Positions 24,843-34,342 of a stretch of 64,000 bases of DNA are shown in pieces. The notes under the pieces are model-generated. The model saw nothing but the letters and a program-made list of their open reading frames with translations, did not search any database and was not told the origin of the DNA. Position numbers and translations under genes: made by a program. How positions within the stretch are numbered: position 1 is the stretch's first letter; each line of letters starts with the position of its first letter. Location: NCBI RefSeq assembly GCF_047663525.1, contig NC_092591.1, positions 32,335,001 through 32,399,000 on the forward strand. Reading direction: 5' to 3'. Source of the DNA: Anas platyrhynchos (Eukaryota; Chordata; Aves; Anseriformes; Anatidae).

Positions 24843-24863
24843 GGCGCTGTCCGCGGTGCTGCC
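24843..24863 (-). promoter_or_regulatory. CHRM4: RE1/NRSE silencer element (REST binding site)
   Basis: The minus strand matches the 21-bp RE1 consensus at 18 of 21 positions by my count. Both the CAGCACC half and the GGACAGCGCC half are exact, separated by GC where the consensus has AC; the first two T are G here. REST/NRSF silencing of the M4 receptor gene through an RE1 in its promoter is established in rat, which fits this position about 0.4 kb upstream of the first in-frame ATG. Confidence 0.8.
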
Positions 24864-24931
24864 GGGGCGGTGCCGGAGGGTGGAGAGGGTAAAAAAAAAA
24901 AGGGGGGGGCAGCAGATTTAGCAGATTTTTT

Positions 24932-24941
24932 TATAATTTAT
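24932..24941 (+). promoter_or_regulatory. CHRM4: candidate TATA-like element of CHRM4
   Basis: TATAATTTAT stands out as an AT island inside very GC-rich sequence, 70 bp after the RE1. A start ~25-30 bp downstream would give a ~300-nt 5' UTR. The TSS is inferred only. Confidence 0.35.
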
Positions 24942-25096
24942 TTCATTCCGGGAGGGAGGCAGCAGCGAGGGGATTGGCCGCGGCACCGTGACGCCGCGGT
25001 CGCCCCCTCCCCTCGTTGCTCCAAGCCTCCCCCCGACGTGGGGGTGATGCTGGGGAGATGGGGGGGGGCACCGGGCCGAGCCGGCAGAGCCGGGTC

Positions 25097-25145
25097 CTCC
25101 CCCTCCTCCTCCTCATCCTCATCCTCCTCCTCCTCCTCCTCCTCT
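25097..25145. repeat. CHRM4: (CTC/CTT)n pyrimidine tract in CHRM4 5' region
   Basis: CCT/CAT repeat array of ~50 nt, uninterrupted pyrimidine apart from two A. It is probably transcribed as part of the CHRM4 5' UTR and is likely to vary in length between individuals. Confidence 0.85.
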
Positions 25146-25216
25146 TCCCCACGCCCCTCCCCGCCCTCCGCACGGCGCCGCCGGCAGCCGGGAGCCGGGA
25201 GGAGCCGGCCGGGGCC

Positions 25217-25276
25217 ATGAGCACCGGAGCCCCCGACGGGGCGGCGGCGAGCTCGGCGCTGCGGGATGGCCGCTGA
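25217..25276 (+). CDS. upstream ORF in CHRM4 exon 1
   Basis: ATG at 25217 (context GGGGCCATGA, G at -3) opens a 19-codon frame that ends with TGA at 25274-25276. It overlaps the in-frame CHRM4 start candidate at 25266 in another frame. If translated, it would limit use of the 25266 start. This is seen in sequence; translation is inference. Confidence 0.4.
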   Translation: MSTGAPDGAAASSALRDGR

Positions 25277-25320
25277 CAACCGCTCGGCGCCGGGCGGCGG
25301 AGAGCCCTGGGGGCTGCCCG
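25266..25320 (+). CDS. CHRM4: CHRM4 exon 1, candidate N-terminal extension
   Basis: Exon 1 ends at the strong donor G|gtgagt (25321). ATG 25266 has a good context (G at -3, G at +4). Its frame (MAADNRSAPGGGEPWGLP) stays open to the donor and, spliced to 30819-30860 and then 31006, runs in frame into the receptor. The 5' limit of the exon is unknown. Rodent M4 genes have an untranslated exon at this place, so the conservative reading is 5' UTR. Confidence 0.45.
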
Positions 25321-28300
25321 GTGAGTGGCGGGGGGCAGGGGGCACCCCCGGACCGGGGGCACCCCGAGGAGGTGGGGGGGTGGAGGGGGGCGTGCTCCCG
25401 AGGCGCGCACCCCCGGGGATGGCGCACACGGGGAGGGGGTCGGGGGGGCTCGCTGATAACTTCCCTCGGCCACGCAGCCCCCTGCCCCTCTGGACACCCC
25501 TCTGGCTGTCCCGTCCTGTCCCGTCTCCCTTGTCCCGTCCCGCAGCAGCGAGGGGCAGCGCTCGCCCCCTTCGTCCCCATCCTGGGCTGCCCCCTGTCCC
25601 CATCCCGCTGACATCCCGGCTGGCGGGGGTCGCGCAGCCCCACCCTGCTCCTTGCCAAAATCGTGCCTTTGGCTTCAGACCAGGGGGCCGGTTCTTGGCA
25701 CTCCTTCAAGCCAAAGCAGCGCCGGCTTCTCCTCTCTCTCCCTCTGTAAGCCCCTCTGACTGTGCCACAGCCGCGTTTGCCGTCTGGTCCTTGCAGACAC
25801 CGGGGTTGGAGGGGCTGGAGGGGCACTTCCCCAGCTGGGAAAGAGCCGTCCTGCCTCGTCCTGAGGAGCTGGGCTGTGGGTGTCAGCGCATGGAGGAGCC
25901 CTGCTTCGCCCCGGGCACCCGGGGTGACCTCGGAGGGCGGCCGGGTTCCCCCGCGCTGCTGGCAGGGTGAGCAGGGGCTGGCACCCGGCTCCTCGAGCCT
26001 GGTGCTAGCAAAACACACAAGAAGCCAGCGAGCCAGGGCCCAGGCCTCCGGTGAAACATCCCCGGTGGCAGTGCTCGTGCTGAAAGCACAGGTAGCAGCG
26101 GGACGCGTGGAGCTGTCACCACCTCGGGGCACCACCGCTTCCTAACACCTGGCCTCGTGTGCTCGGAGCGCCCATAGCCTGGGCTAGGTCCCGTTACGCA
26201 CCCCAGGACATGCTCCCAGGGGAGCTGAGCGGCTGGCTTCACCCTCACGGACAGGCTAAAAATTAGGGACACATCCCCGGTGCTCACTTGGCCAGGCTGG
26301 AGGCCAGCGGGCAGGGTGGGCTGGAGATGCAGGAAGGCGTCCAGCAAACGTGGCTTGTTCCCCCACGTGAGGGGCATGCCCGTCGCCGCAGGTCAGTCTG
26401 GTTTCTTTCATCGAAGAGAAATGAACTGAAATGATTAATTAATGCTGCGATCCAATTACTCTGAGTTTGCAGAAGAAGTATGGCTTTTCTCTTCAAACTA
26501 TCCCCAAGAGGAGCCTATTGATACCAGCTCCTGTCATGGTTGTGCTTGTTGTTGTCGTTGTTTTTTTTTTCTTGTAACGAACATGACAGACGTCTCCCCA
26601 GCAAAACGCAGCCAGAGGCAGGGATGGATGTGGTGAGAGAGGTGCCCAGCACACCTTGGCTTTGGAGCCCCTCTTCCCCCGCTGTGCTGGGACGCGGCCG
26701 CAGCGGGGCCGGTGGGCACAGCCGGTGGCAGCGGGGAGAGCAGCAGCAGGAGGAGAGGGAAATGGAGGCTGTTTGCAAGGGGCTGCTGCTCGCTGCACAA
26801 ACGCAGCTCGTCGTTCCACGTGCGTGCACACACAGCCAGCCCTTCATGTGCACAAACTGCCCCTTGGCACTCAGCGGGGCATTTACCAGAGAAGCAGGCT
26901 CTGTCCTTGGCTGGTCGCTGCTGGGTTTGGCACGGGGATATGCCCCTCTTGTTCCCAGGTGATCCGAGGGGGTAGATTTGCTTTGCATTTCAGCATCCTC
27001 CCCGGGCTGGCTCTAACGCCAGCTCAGGAAGCCGCAAGGTGGGCGCCGGGGCAGCGAGGCAGTGGAAGTTCAAACCAAGCCATTCCCATCCACCTCCCTC
27101 CCCTCTTCATCCCCGCTGCTCAGCCTGTGTTAGCCCCACAGCCGTGCCAGGACCAGCGGTGGGGATGCTCAGCCCTGAGCCACGCCGAGGCCTCTTCAAG
27201 CCAGCACACGGTCTGGAGGCACACCAAAGCCCGAGTGGAGCCGCGGCGGCCCCGTGCTGCTCCCGTGACTCAGAGGGGCCGGGAGGGCTGCCGGGAGCCG
27301 CGGCGGCTGTTTGCTCCTCTTCGAGAGCCTGGCAGAGGAGCCCCATCCCGGGTCAGCTGGAGGGGAGGAGCGGCAGCGGGGAGCCTGGCCATTAAAGGCA
27401 GGGTGCTGGAAGCGTGGCAGGCTGCCCCGATGCCACGCTGAGCGGGCTCTGCCGCAGCCCCTGCCAGTGGTGCAGCAGCCAGATGCAGGAGACCCAGCCG
27501 GAGAAGCAGCCCCTCGATTACCACTATATTCTGAATGTGTTTTACAGCTCCTCGCAGCTTGCAAGGCGCCACAGCCGCAGGCATTTGTCCTGCCCAAGCC
27601 AGGCCATGGTGGCACCGGGTGGCACCAAGGTTTGGGCACTGAGAGGAGAGGGGTGCTGGGCCCGGGGGCAGGCACAGAAATTGCTGAGGTGCTTTGCAAC
27701 GGGCAGGGTGGGAGCCGGCTGCCACCCGCCGTGTTAAGGGTTAATGGCGAGTTGGTTTGGGTCCAGCAGAGCGGGGCCGATTGGCCTGTGGGAAACTCAA
27801 AAGTTTTGGTTGTGCAACACCAAGGGCCGAAAACATCATTTTGTGCAAACACAATGTCCCGTGGCCGGGTCACAGGGCAAATCTCGAGCGGCAGCTCGGC
27901 GCCTGGATCCCAAACCCTCCCAGCACCTCCTCGGCGGGGCAGCAGGATCATCCGACTGCTGGGACGGGATGGGATGGGATGGGATGGGTGCCTTATGGGG
28001 TCAGCACGGGGCAGCTGGGATCCAACCCCGCAGTTGACTTGTTTTCGGTCCCAAGCTGTCCTCACTGCTCCCTCTCCCCCTGTCTCTCCTGTCTCCTCTC
28101 TGATCCAGGCAGCCACTTGTTGCAGCCACCCTCCTGCCCTCTCCCTCCATCCCCTCTCCCCTGCCCTTTTCCTGCTGTGTTATCCGGGGTTATTTGTGCC
28201 GCGCCGCCTCCGAGCAGCTGGGTCCTGCTGAAGCTCCAGCCCAGGGCTACAGAAGAGCGTGAGCATCTCTCTGAGGCAGGCAGCATTAATGCAGCAGGCG

Positions 28301-30818
28301 CCAGAAGCTCAGCTCTGTCCTGGGCTCCGCAGAGACCCAAGAGCATCCCGACCTCTGTGCGAGTCCTCTGGCAGGCACGCTTGCTGCCAGCCTGACATTT
28401 TTGGGGACTTTGGTGCCCCCCCAGCCTCACCATGCAGGGGCAAAAGGAGCCTGGCAGTCCCAGAGGAGCACATCCCGCCGGCCCCTCTGCTTCTGGCTGC
28501 TTTCCCACTTGTTTTATCACCTCCATCGCTCCCCAGGTGTGGAGCAGCCAGGCAGAGCCCCCCGAGGAACCCCCCCAGCAGTAGGACCCCTCCTTTACCC
28601 GCTCCCCACACATCTCTCCGCATCCCTGGGGTGCCTGCGGCGGGTCCCCAGGATTTCCACGCACTCCAGAGGTGTGAATCTGCCAACCAGAACAGCCCCT
28701 TGCTGGATGTAAGCTGCTGCCGGGACTCAGAAACTCGTTAGAAGCTATTAGATAACGCAATTAGCACCACAAACTGTCACCCCAGTGAGCAGGGGTAGCC
28801 ATTCAGCATCCCCCACCCCTCCCCTCTCCCTTCTCCCTTTTGCTGAGGGCTGAGCCCCACATCACATCCCCAGTTGGACACATCGGGCCTAACCCTGTGG
28901 CATTTTTAACCTCTGGGTCCTTTGGGTCATCAGCCTTTAGGTTCATGGCATCAGCGTTAATGGCACGCCAAACCCGGCCGCCCCAAGGCGGGTTGTCCCA
29001 ACCCCTCCTGCAGCCTTGGATGCACCTCATCCCTTTAGCTGTGCTGTGTGGGGAGGGAACGAGCTTCTCTGCCTCAAGGATATACTTTTTAGTGGCTCCA
29101 CGGAGAGGAGAAAGCTGCGAAATTCACTGCAGGCAGCCCCAGGGAGGGGGCAGGCAGCTGAGGATGCTGCAGCTGGTGGAAGCGGGGCCGGGGGCACATC
29201 TGCTGAGCGCTGTGGCCAAGGGACAGTGTGTGCAGGGACAGAAACCAGCCAGTATCTGGGGCTGTGGGCCCTGTGGGCATCAGCCCCAGGAAACCCCACG
29301 GGATGTCCTCTGGGCTTTGCCAGGGCTGCCTCTCCGGCTGTGGTGTGTGGAGGGGACAGGGACCAGGAGGACTGTGGGGAGGGGAGGAACACGCTGCTGG
29401 AGGTGCAGGAGGAGAGAGCTGGGCATGGAAGAGGACAGCCCGAAGGCATCCTTTCCTATCATCCTACCCAAGGGTGCCCCCATCCCAATGGGCCAGCCGC
29501 GGGGCTGCTCCTCGGGGAGGGAAACCCGCCTGGGAGGGCTGGAGCTGCTGCTGGGGAAGGGGACCTCGTGCCACCAGGCAAAGCCAGGCAAGGTGACACT
29601 GAGAGTGTGGCAAACACAAAGCACGACCTCTGTCCCCAGTGCCACCACAGCGGCTGAGCTGTGGGCACGATGCACGGCCTGGCTGTGGAGAGGTGGTGGG
29701 GTGGAGAGGGCAGCAGGTGGGGAAAGAAAAGCTGCCCGATAGAGCAGGGCATGGCAGAAAACAGCCAATATTCATTTTCAAAACACTGGTTGAAGTCTTT
29801 CATCCCGAGGATCCCGTTTCCTCTTTTTTTCAGCCCAGAAATTTTCAACCTGACCTCTGGGTGGCATCCAAGGACATTTCAGCGGGGCCTCTGCAGCCCT
29901 CTCCCTAATGCCCTGCGAGTCGTGTGGTGTGGTGGGATGAGCTGCACTTGTCTTACTTACGTATTTTGGATCCATTTGCACACCTGGGACACGTGCATGG
30001 TGGGGCAAAGCCAGTGCTGCTCTATTTTGATAGCCCTTGGTCTACACGAGCAGCCAGCAAGGATAACCATGTGTTATTGGCAAAATCAGCTCCAGGACAG
30101 CCGGGGTGCTGGGAGCCAGTGCTGCCTCCACAGCTGGCTGCAAGGGACAAACTTTGCCAGCCACACACCAGCTTGGGCTGCTGCTGGCCTCCGTCGGGCC
30201 TGTGGTGGCCACCTCCTCTTGGCCTTGCCCCCAGTAGCCCCAGGGCCAGGGCTCAGCAAAAATCATCACAGAAAGTATCGCTGCTTTCTGAGAGATACAG
30301 GAGGCAAAGAAGAATATTTGCTCTGGAAGCACGGTGTAACAATAAGCGAGGCTTCCTTAGAAAAACAAACATGTTCCTCCTTTCCTTTCTTTCAGCCCTG
30401 GAGGGTTTTCTTAAAGCGAGTTTTGGGGCTGGGTGGCGTGTGAGAGGCGGGTCGGGTGGGAAGCTCTGCCCAGCCCCTTTGCTTCTCCTCCCCCCTCCAC
30501 GAAATTCCCCCTTCGTACCAATTTTGGTCCAATGATTTTCTGGAGGGCCACGCTCCTCTTAGCCATCCCCCTGGAGGATTACCCACAAGCATTGTGGTTT
30601 GGGTGGAGGCAGTCTTTCTGCCCATCATCTCCCACACCCTCCAGGGCCAGGCTGTGAACCCAGCCAAGACAAATTACCCGGGGATGGCAATCCCTTTCCC
30701 CGCCTGCTCCGAAACCACACAGCTTTTGGGGAAGGCAGGCCAGGCCGGCGTGCTGTAGGACGTGTATGGACATCTCGGGGTTGAAGCCAAGTGTAACTTG
30801 CTGTTTTCCCTGTCTCAG
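25321..30818 (+). other. CHRM4: CHRM4 intron 1
   Basis: 5.5 kb between donor 25321 and acceptor 30818. It holds a G4-capable GGGAT array (27961-27988), two identical TTGTGCAA C/EBP-like words (27810 and 27841), and AT-rich islands near 26395-26480 and 28725-28780. Open frames on both strands are GC artefacts. Confidence 0.7.
27961..27988 (+). repeat. (GGGAT)n array, G-quadruplex-capable
   Basis: Six GGG runs separated by two-base loops (AC, then AT). It fits the canonical G4 pattern on the transcribed-RNA-like strand of CHRM4 intron 1. Confidence 0.8.
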
Positions 30819-30860
30819 ATTTCCTCTTCCAGAAGGAGCTGCTTGCTGCCAGAGACACAG
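30819..30860 (+). CDS. CHRM4: CHRM4 exon 2 (42 nt), in frame with the receptor
   Basis: Acceptor ccctgtctcag, donor gtgagc, 42 nt (14 codons). It reads DFLFQKELLAARDT in the frame that joins exon 1 to the receptor. It may equally be an untranslated exon. The exact multiple of three and the absence of stops support coding potential but are not decisive at this length. Confidence 0.5.
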
Positions 30861-31010
30861 GTGAGCACCGCGGGCCGTGGTGTGGCTTTGTGGGGTGTCC
30901 TGCCGGTGGGCAGCCCTCCCTGAGGGGCTCACAGCCCCCCAGGATGGACACGCGGACCCGCAGGTGTGATAACGTTCTCCCTTTCTGTCCCCGCTCCCCT
31001 TGCAGACCCC

Positions 31011-32483
31011 ATGCACAACCTCTCTGCGCAGCCCTGGCAGGCGAAGATGGCCAACCTGACCTACGACAACGTCACCCTCAGCAACCGCTCCGAGGTGGCC
31101 ATCCAGCCTCCCACCAACTACAAGACGGTGGAGATGGTCTTCATCGCCACGGTCACCGGCTCGCTCAGCCTCGTCACCGTGGTGGGCAACATCCTGGTGA
31201 TGCTGTCCATCAAGGTGAACCGCCAGCTCCAGACCGTCAACAACTACTTCCTCTTCAGCCTGGCCTGCGCGGACCTCATCATCGGGGTCTTCTCCATGAA
31301 CCTCTACACGGTCTACATCATCAAAGGCTACTGGCCGCTGGGGGCCGTGGTGTGCGACCTGTGGCTGGCCCTGGACTACGTGGTGAGCAACGCCTCAGTC
31401 ATGAACTTACTCATCATCAGCTTTGACCGCTACTTCTGTGTCACCAAGCCCCTGACGTACCCGGCCAGGAGGACCACCAAGATGGCAGGGCTAATGATTG
31501 CGGCTGCGTGGATATTGTCCTTCATTCTCTGGGCCCCTGCCATCTTGTTCTGGCAGTTCATTGTGGGCAAGAGGACAGTCCCTGAGGGGGAATGCTACAT
31601 CCAGTTCCTCTCCAACCCGGCAGTGACCTTCGGCACGGCCATCGCTGCTTTCTACCTGCCCGTGGTCATCATGACGGTGCTGTACATCCACATCTCCCTG
31701 GCCAGCAGGAGCAGGGTGAGGAGGCACAAGCCTGAAAGCAGGAAAGAGAGGAAAGGCAAGTCCCTCAGCTTTTTCAAGGCCCCCCTGATCAAACAGAACA
31801 ACAACAACTCCCCCAAGAGGGCAGTGGAGGTGAAGGAGGAGGTGAGGAATGGGAAGGTGGATGACCAACCCTCGGCACAGACAGAGGCCACTGGCCACCA
31901 GGAGGAGAAGGAGACCTCCAACGAGTCCAGCACGGTCAGCATGACCCAGACCACAAAAGACAAGACCACAGCGGAAATCTTGCCAGCGGGGCAAGGGCAG
32001 AGCCCGTCCCACCCCCGGGTGAACCCAACTTCCAAGTGGTCCAAGATCAAGATCGTCACCAAGCAGACGGGGACCGAGTGTGTCACCGCCATCGAGATCG
32101 TCCCGGCCAAGGGAGGAGCCTCTGAGCACAACTCCCTGTCCAACAGCCGCCCGGCCAACGTCGCCAGGAAGTTTGCCAGCATCGCCAGGAGCCAGGTGCG
32201 GAAGAAGCGCCAGATGGCAGCCCGGGAGAAGAAGGTCACCCGGACCATATTTGCCATCCTGCTGGCCTTCATACTCACCTGGACTCCATACAACGTCATG
32301 GTCCTCATTAACACCTTCTGCCAGACCTGCGTTCCCGAAACGGTGTGGTCCATCGGCTACTGGCTCTGCTACGTCAACAGCACCATCAACCCGGCCTGCT
32401 ACGCCCTCTGCAACGCCACCTTCAAGAAAACCTTCAAGCATCTCCTCATGTGCCAGTACAGGAACATTGGCACGGCCAGATAA
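31011..32483 (+). CDS. CHRM4: muscarinic acetylcholine receptor M4
   Basis: A single coding exon encodes a 490-residue class A GPCR that couples acetylcholine to Gi/o at the plasma membrane. N-terminal glycosylation sequons are at N3, N15, N20 and N25. Seven membrane segments follow, with the ligand aspartate D122 (3.32), conserved C115, DRY at 139-141, a ~190-residue third cytoplasmic loop rich in Lys/Glu/Ser and with QNNNNS, a WTPYN motif in TM6, NPACY in TM7 and the tail [10 protein letters not shown]. All of this matches avian M4. The exon begins at 31006 after ccttgcag, five bases before the ATG. That ATG has a weak context (C at -3 and +4). Met13 (ATG 31047, A at -3 and G at +4) aligns with the mammalian start. 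The start site is therefore ambiguous; the receptor identity is not. Confidence 0.97.
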   Translation: MHNLSAQPWQAKMANLTYDNVTLSNRSEVAIQPPTNYKTVEMVFIATVTGSLSLVTVVGNILVMLSIKVNRQLQTVNNYFLFSLACADLIIGVFSMNLYTVYIIKGYWPLGAVVCDLWLALDYVVSNASVMNLLIISFDRYFCVTKPLTYPARRTTKMAGLMIAAAWILSFILWAPAILFWQFIVGKRTVPEGECYIQFLSNPAVTFGTAIAAFYLPVVIMTVLYIHISLASRSRVRRHKPESRKERKGKSLSFFKAPLIKQNNNNSPKRAVEVKEEVRNGKVDDQPSAQTEATGHQEEKETSNESSTVSMTQTTKDKTTAEILPAGQGQSPSHPRVNPTSKWSKIKIVTKQTGTECVTAIEIVPAKGGASEHNSLSNSRPANVARKFASIARSQVRKKRQMAAREKKVTRTIFAILLAFILTWTPYNVMVLINTFCQTCVPETVWSIGYWLCYVNSTINPACYALCNATFKKTFKHLLMCQYRNIGTAR

Positions 32484-33077
32484 GCTGGCACTCAGGGACC
32501 ACTTCAGCCAAGTCACGGCGGGCCTCCCCTTTGTCTCCTTTGTCCCGAGGGGAGACAGAGGTGGGGGGTCCTCTGCTCCCCACTCACAGAAGTGCAGACT
32601 GTGAAGTGCTGGCAGGTGATGCCCTTCAACGCTGACGAAGGCCCACGGCACTGCTGGGCTGCAGCTCCTCCAGTCACCCCGGGCCCAGGGACTCGCTGGG
32701 GGAGCCAGAGAGAGAGCTGGAGGTGAGACGAGACCAGGAGGGGTGGTTGCCAGGAGCCCTCCCAGCCCTTGAAATGTTGGCCGAATGGCATCAGTGCTTG
32801 TCATCAGACTGGGTGCCTCTTCTGACCACCTCCCAGGCCTCAGAGCTTGTTTGCACGCAGGCGGCCTAACGCCAGATGCTTTCGATAGGCTTGTAGACCA
32901 TTTATTGCCCAAAATGAAAAGAAACAGGGGGCCAAACTTGCCAGCCACTTCGGACCAGGCTGGCTTGAGTGTGCTGATAAAGCCCTTCTGGCCCATCCAG
33001 GCCCTCTCCTGAGGAGGTCAAGGTTGTGCCGTAGCAGCTGTGCCGAGCTCCCCTCCTACCCCCCGATCTCACATCCT

Positions 33078-33143
33078 GACCCAGGGACCTGTGGGGAAAG
33101 CGTGGGGCACGACCCAGGGACGTGTGGGGAAGGCGTGGGGCAC
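33078..33143. repeat. 33-bp tandem duplication
   Basis: Copies 33078-33110 and 33111-33143 differ at two positions (c/g and a/g). The unit begins GACCCAGGGAC and ends CGTGGGGCAC. It lies in the CHRM4 3' UTR. Confidence 0.9.
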
Positions 33144-33521
33144 CTGTCCCACCGGTGGTGGCCTGCGTGCACCCCAGGGAGGACGGAGGAGGTGGCTGCT
33201 GAGCATTGTACATGGATGTAACCCCACGGCCGCTGCCGTCGCGGAGTCCTCAGCATGTGGGGTCCCGCCAGCCCCGTCCCAGCCCAAACCCCGTCGTGCC
33301 AATGCCCCACTTCTCCCAAGGCCGGGGCTCTGCCGAAATGTGGGGGCACGGCCGTGTCCGTGCGTCTGTCCTGTCCCCAGGGTGACGCCGTGCGACCTGG
33401 AGATGGGCTGCCCCGGCTGGGTGGGGACCCCCTCACTGCCTTTAGGATAACCGACAGAGCGTGTCACTGCAGTGCCCAGCGGGTTGGTTTGGGGTGTTCC
33501 GAGAGGTGTGACGACGACGGC

Positions 33522-33538
33522 TGCCCCCCCCCCCCCCA
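33522..33538. repeat. poly-C tract
   Basis: Run of 14-15 C immediately 5' of the CHRM4 AATAAA. The exact length should be treated with caution because homopolymers are error-prone in assemblies. Confidence 0.8.
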
Positions 33539-33541
33539 GCA

Positions 33542-33547
33542 AATAAA
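33542..33547 (+). terminator. CHRM4: CHRM4 polyadenylation signal AATAAA
   Basis: First canonical hexamer after the CHRM4 stop, 1.06 kb downstream, followed by GT-rich sequence (gaccatgtgg..., ggttgctgt). Confidence 0.75.
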
Positions 33548-33565
33548 GACCTCGGACCAGAAACC

Positions 33566-33989
33566 AAAGGCCATCGGTTGAGTAGACCATGTGGCGTCAC
33601 CTGGTTGCTGTCCCCAGCACCCCGTGGGCCCCCGTGGGGATGGTGAGAGCAGACAATGGTCCCTGGGGACATCCCTGTGGCCACTTTTGTTTTTGTCACA
33701 GAAAGAGCATGGGTGGGAGCAGGGGAGAGGGGTGGCAGGCAGCCCAAAGTGCTGTTGGGATGGGGTGCTGGCACAGGGCATGTGTGTGTGTGGCACCCAG
33801 GCCACTGTCCCCAGCCACCCAGTGACTTCTCTGCTCTCTGGTCCTGGGGGGTGCCCCATGCTGGTGCTGGCCCCTCCGAAGGTGTTTGCAGCCTCACCCC
33901 GAGTGGAGGATGGATGTGGTGGCTGCAGGGCTGGTTTCCCTTCTTCTGGGGTACCCACAGGGATGAGAGGCGATTCTGATTCATGGATT
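33566..33989. other. CHRM4-MDK convergent spacer
   Basis: About 0.42 kb between the inferred 3' ends of two convergent genes. No element is recognised apart from a short TG run at 33781-33791. Confidence 0.6.
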
Positions 33990-34004
33990 TTTTTTAAAAA
34001 GATT

Positions 34005-34010
34005 TTTATT
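34005..34010 (-). terminator. MDK: MDK polyadenylation signal AATAAA
   Basis: TTTATT on the + strand reads AATAAA on the minus strand, about 307 nt after the MDK stop. Confidence 0.8.
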
Positions 34011-34210
34011 GGAAAAGAAACCGAACCCCATTTTCCAAAAGACACAAGAGTGCCCACCTGGCGCTGGTGCTGGCACGGCGCAAGTCGAGGCGACGTGCAG
34101 AGGGGACACGGTGGCCGCCAGGCTGGTGGCACCTTCCCGAGGTGGGCACGCCTGCTCTCGACTAGAGTAGCGGTTAAACAAGGCATCTCCGTGAAAGGGG
34201 AGGTGGTGGG

Positions 34211-34243
34211 GAGAGGAGAGGGAGGAGGAGGAGGAGGAGGAAG
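34211..34243. repeat. (GGA)n repeat in MDK 3' UTR
   Basis: Purine-only GGA array on the + strand, a CCT array in the MDK transcript. Confidence 0.8.
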
Positions 34244-34316
34244 GCTGGAGCATGGCTCGCTGCAGTGGGGAGAGGTGCACACGTCCAGGGGCCGACGAGG
34301 ACGCCGGCGTTCCGCT

Positions 34317-34342
34317 CTAGTCCTTCCCCTTGCCCTTCTTTG
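34317..34342 (-). CDS. MDK: MDK exon 5: basic tail and stop
   Basis: 26 coding nt after acceptor ggctgcag. Encodes AKKGKGKD and TAG (34317-34319). The same exon continues as 3' UTR to about 33990. Confidence 0.93.

Larger units (their letters stand above)
32484..33565 (+). other. CHRM4: CHRM4 3' UTR
   Basis: About 1.08 kb from the stop to just after AATAAA at 33542. It contains a 33-bp tandem duplication (33078-33143) and a run of 14-15 C next to the polyadenylation signal. Confidence 0.7.

Noticed and set aside
25119-26135. 338-codon minus-strand frame at the CHRM4 CpG island
   Set aside because: Composition artefact; Glu/Arg repeats are the reverse of the CCT tract and no family is recognisable.
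30966-31010. Upstream start of CHRM4 at 30966 in the same frame
   Set aside because: The codon is GTG and it lies in intron sequence before the acceptor at 31005.
31491-32996. 501-codon open frame on the minus strand opposite CHRM4
   Set aside because: It mirrors the GC-rich CHRM4 coding exon (antisense frame), has no domain or splice logic, and CHRM4 itself is certain.
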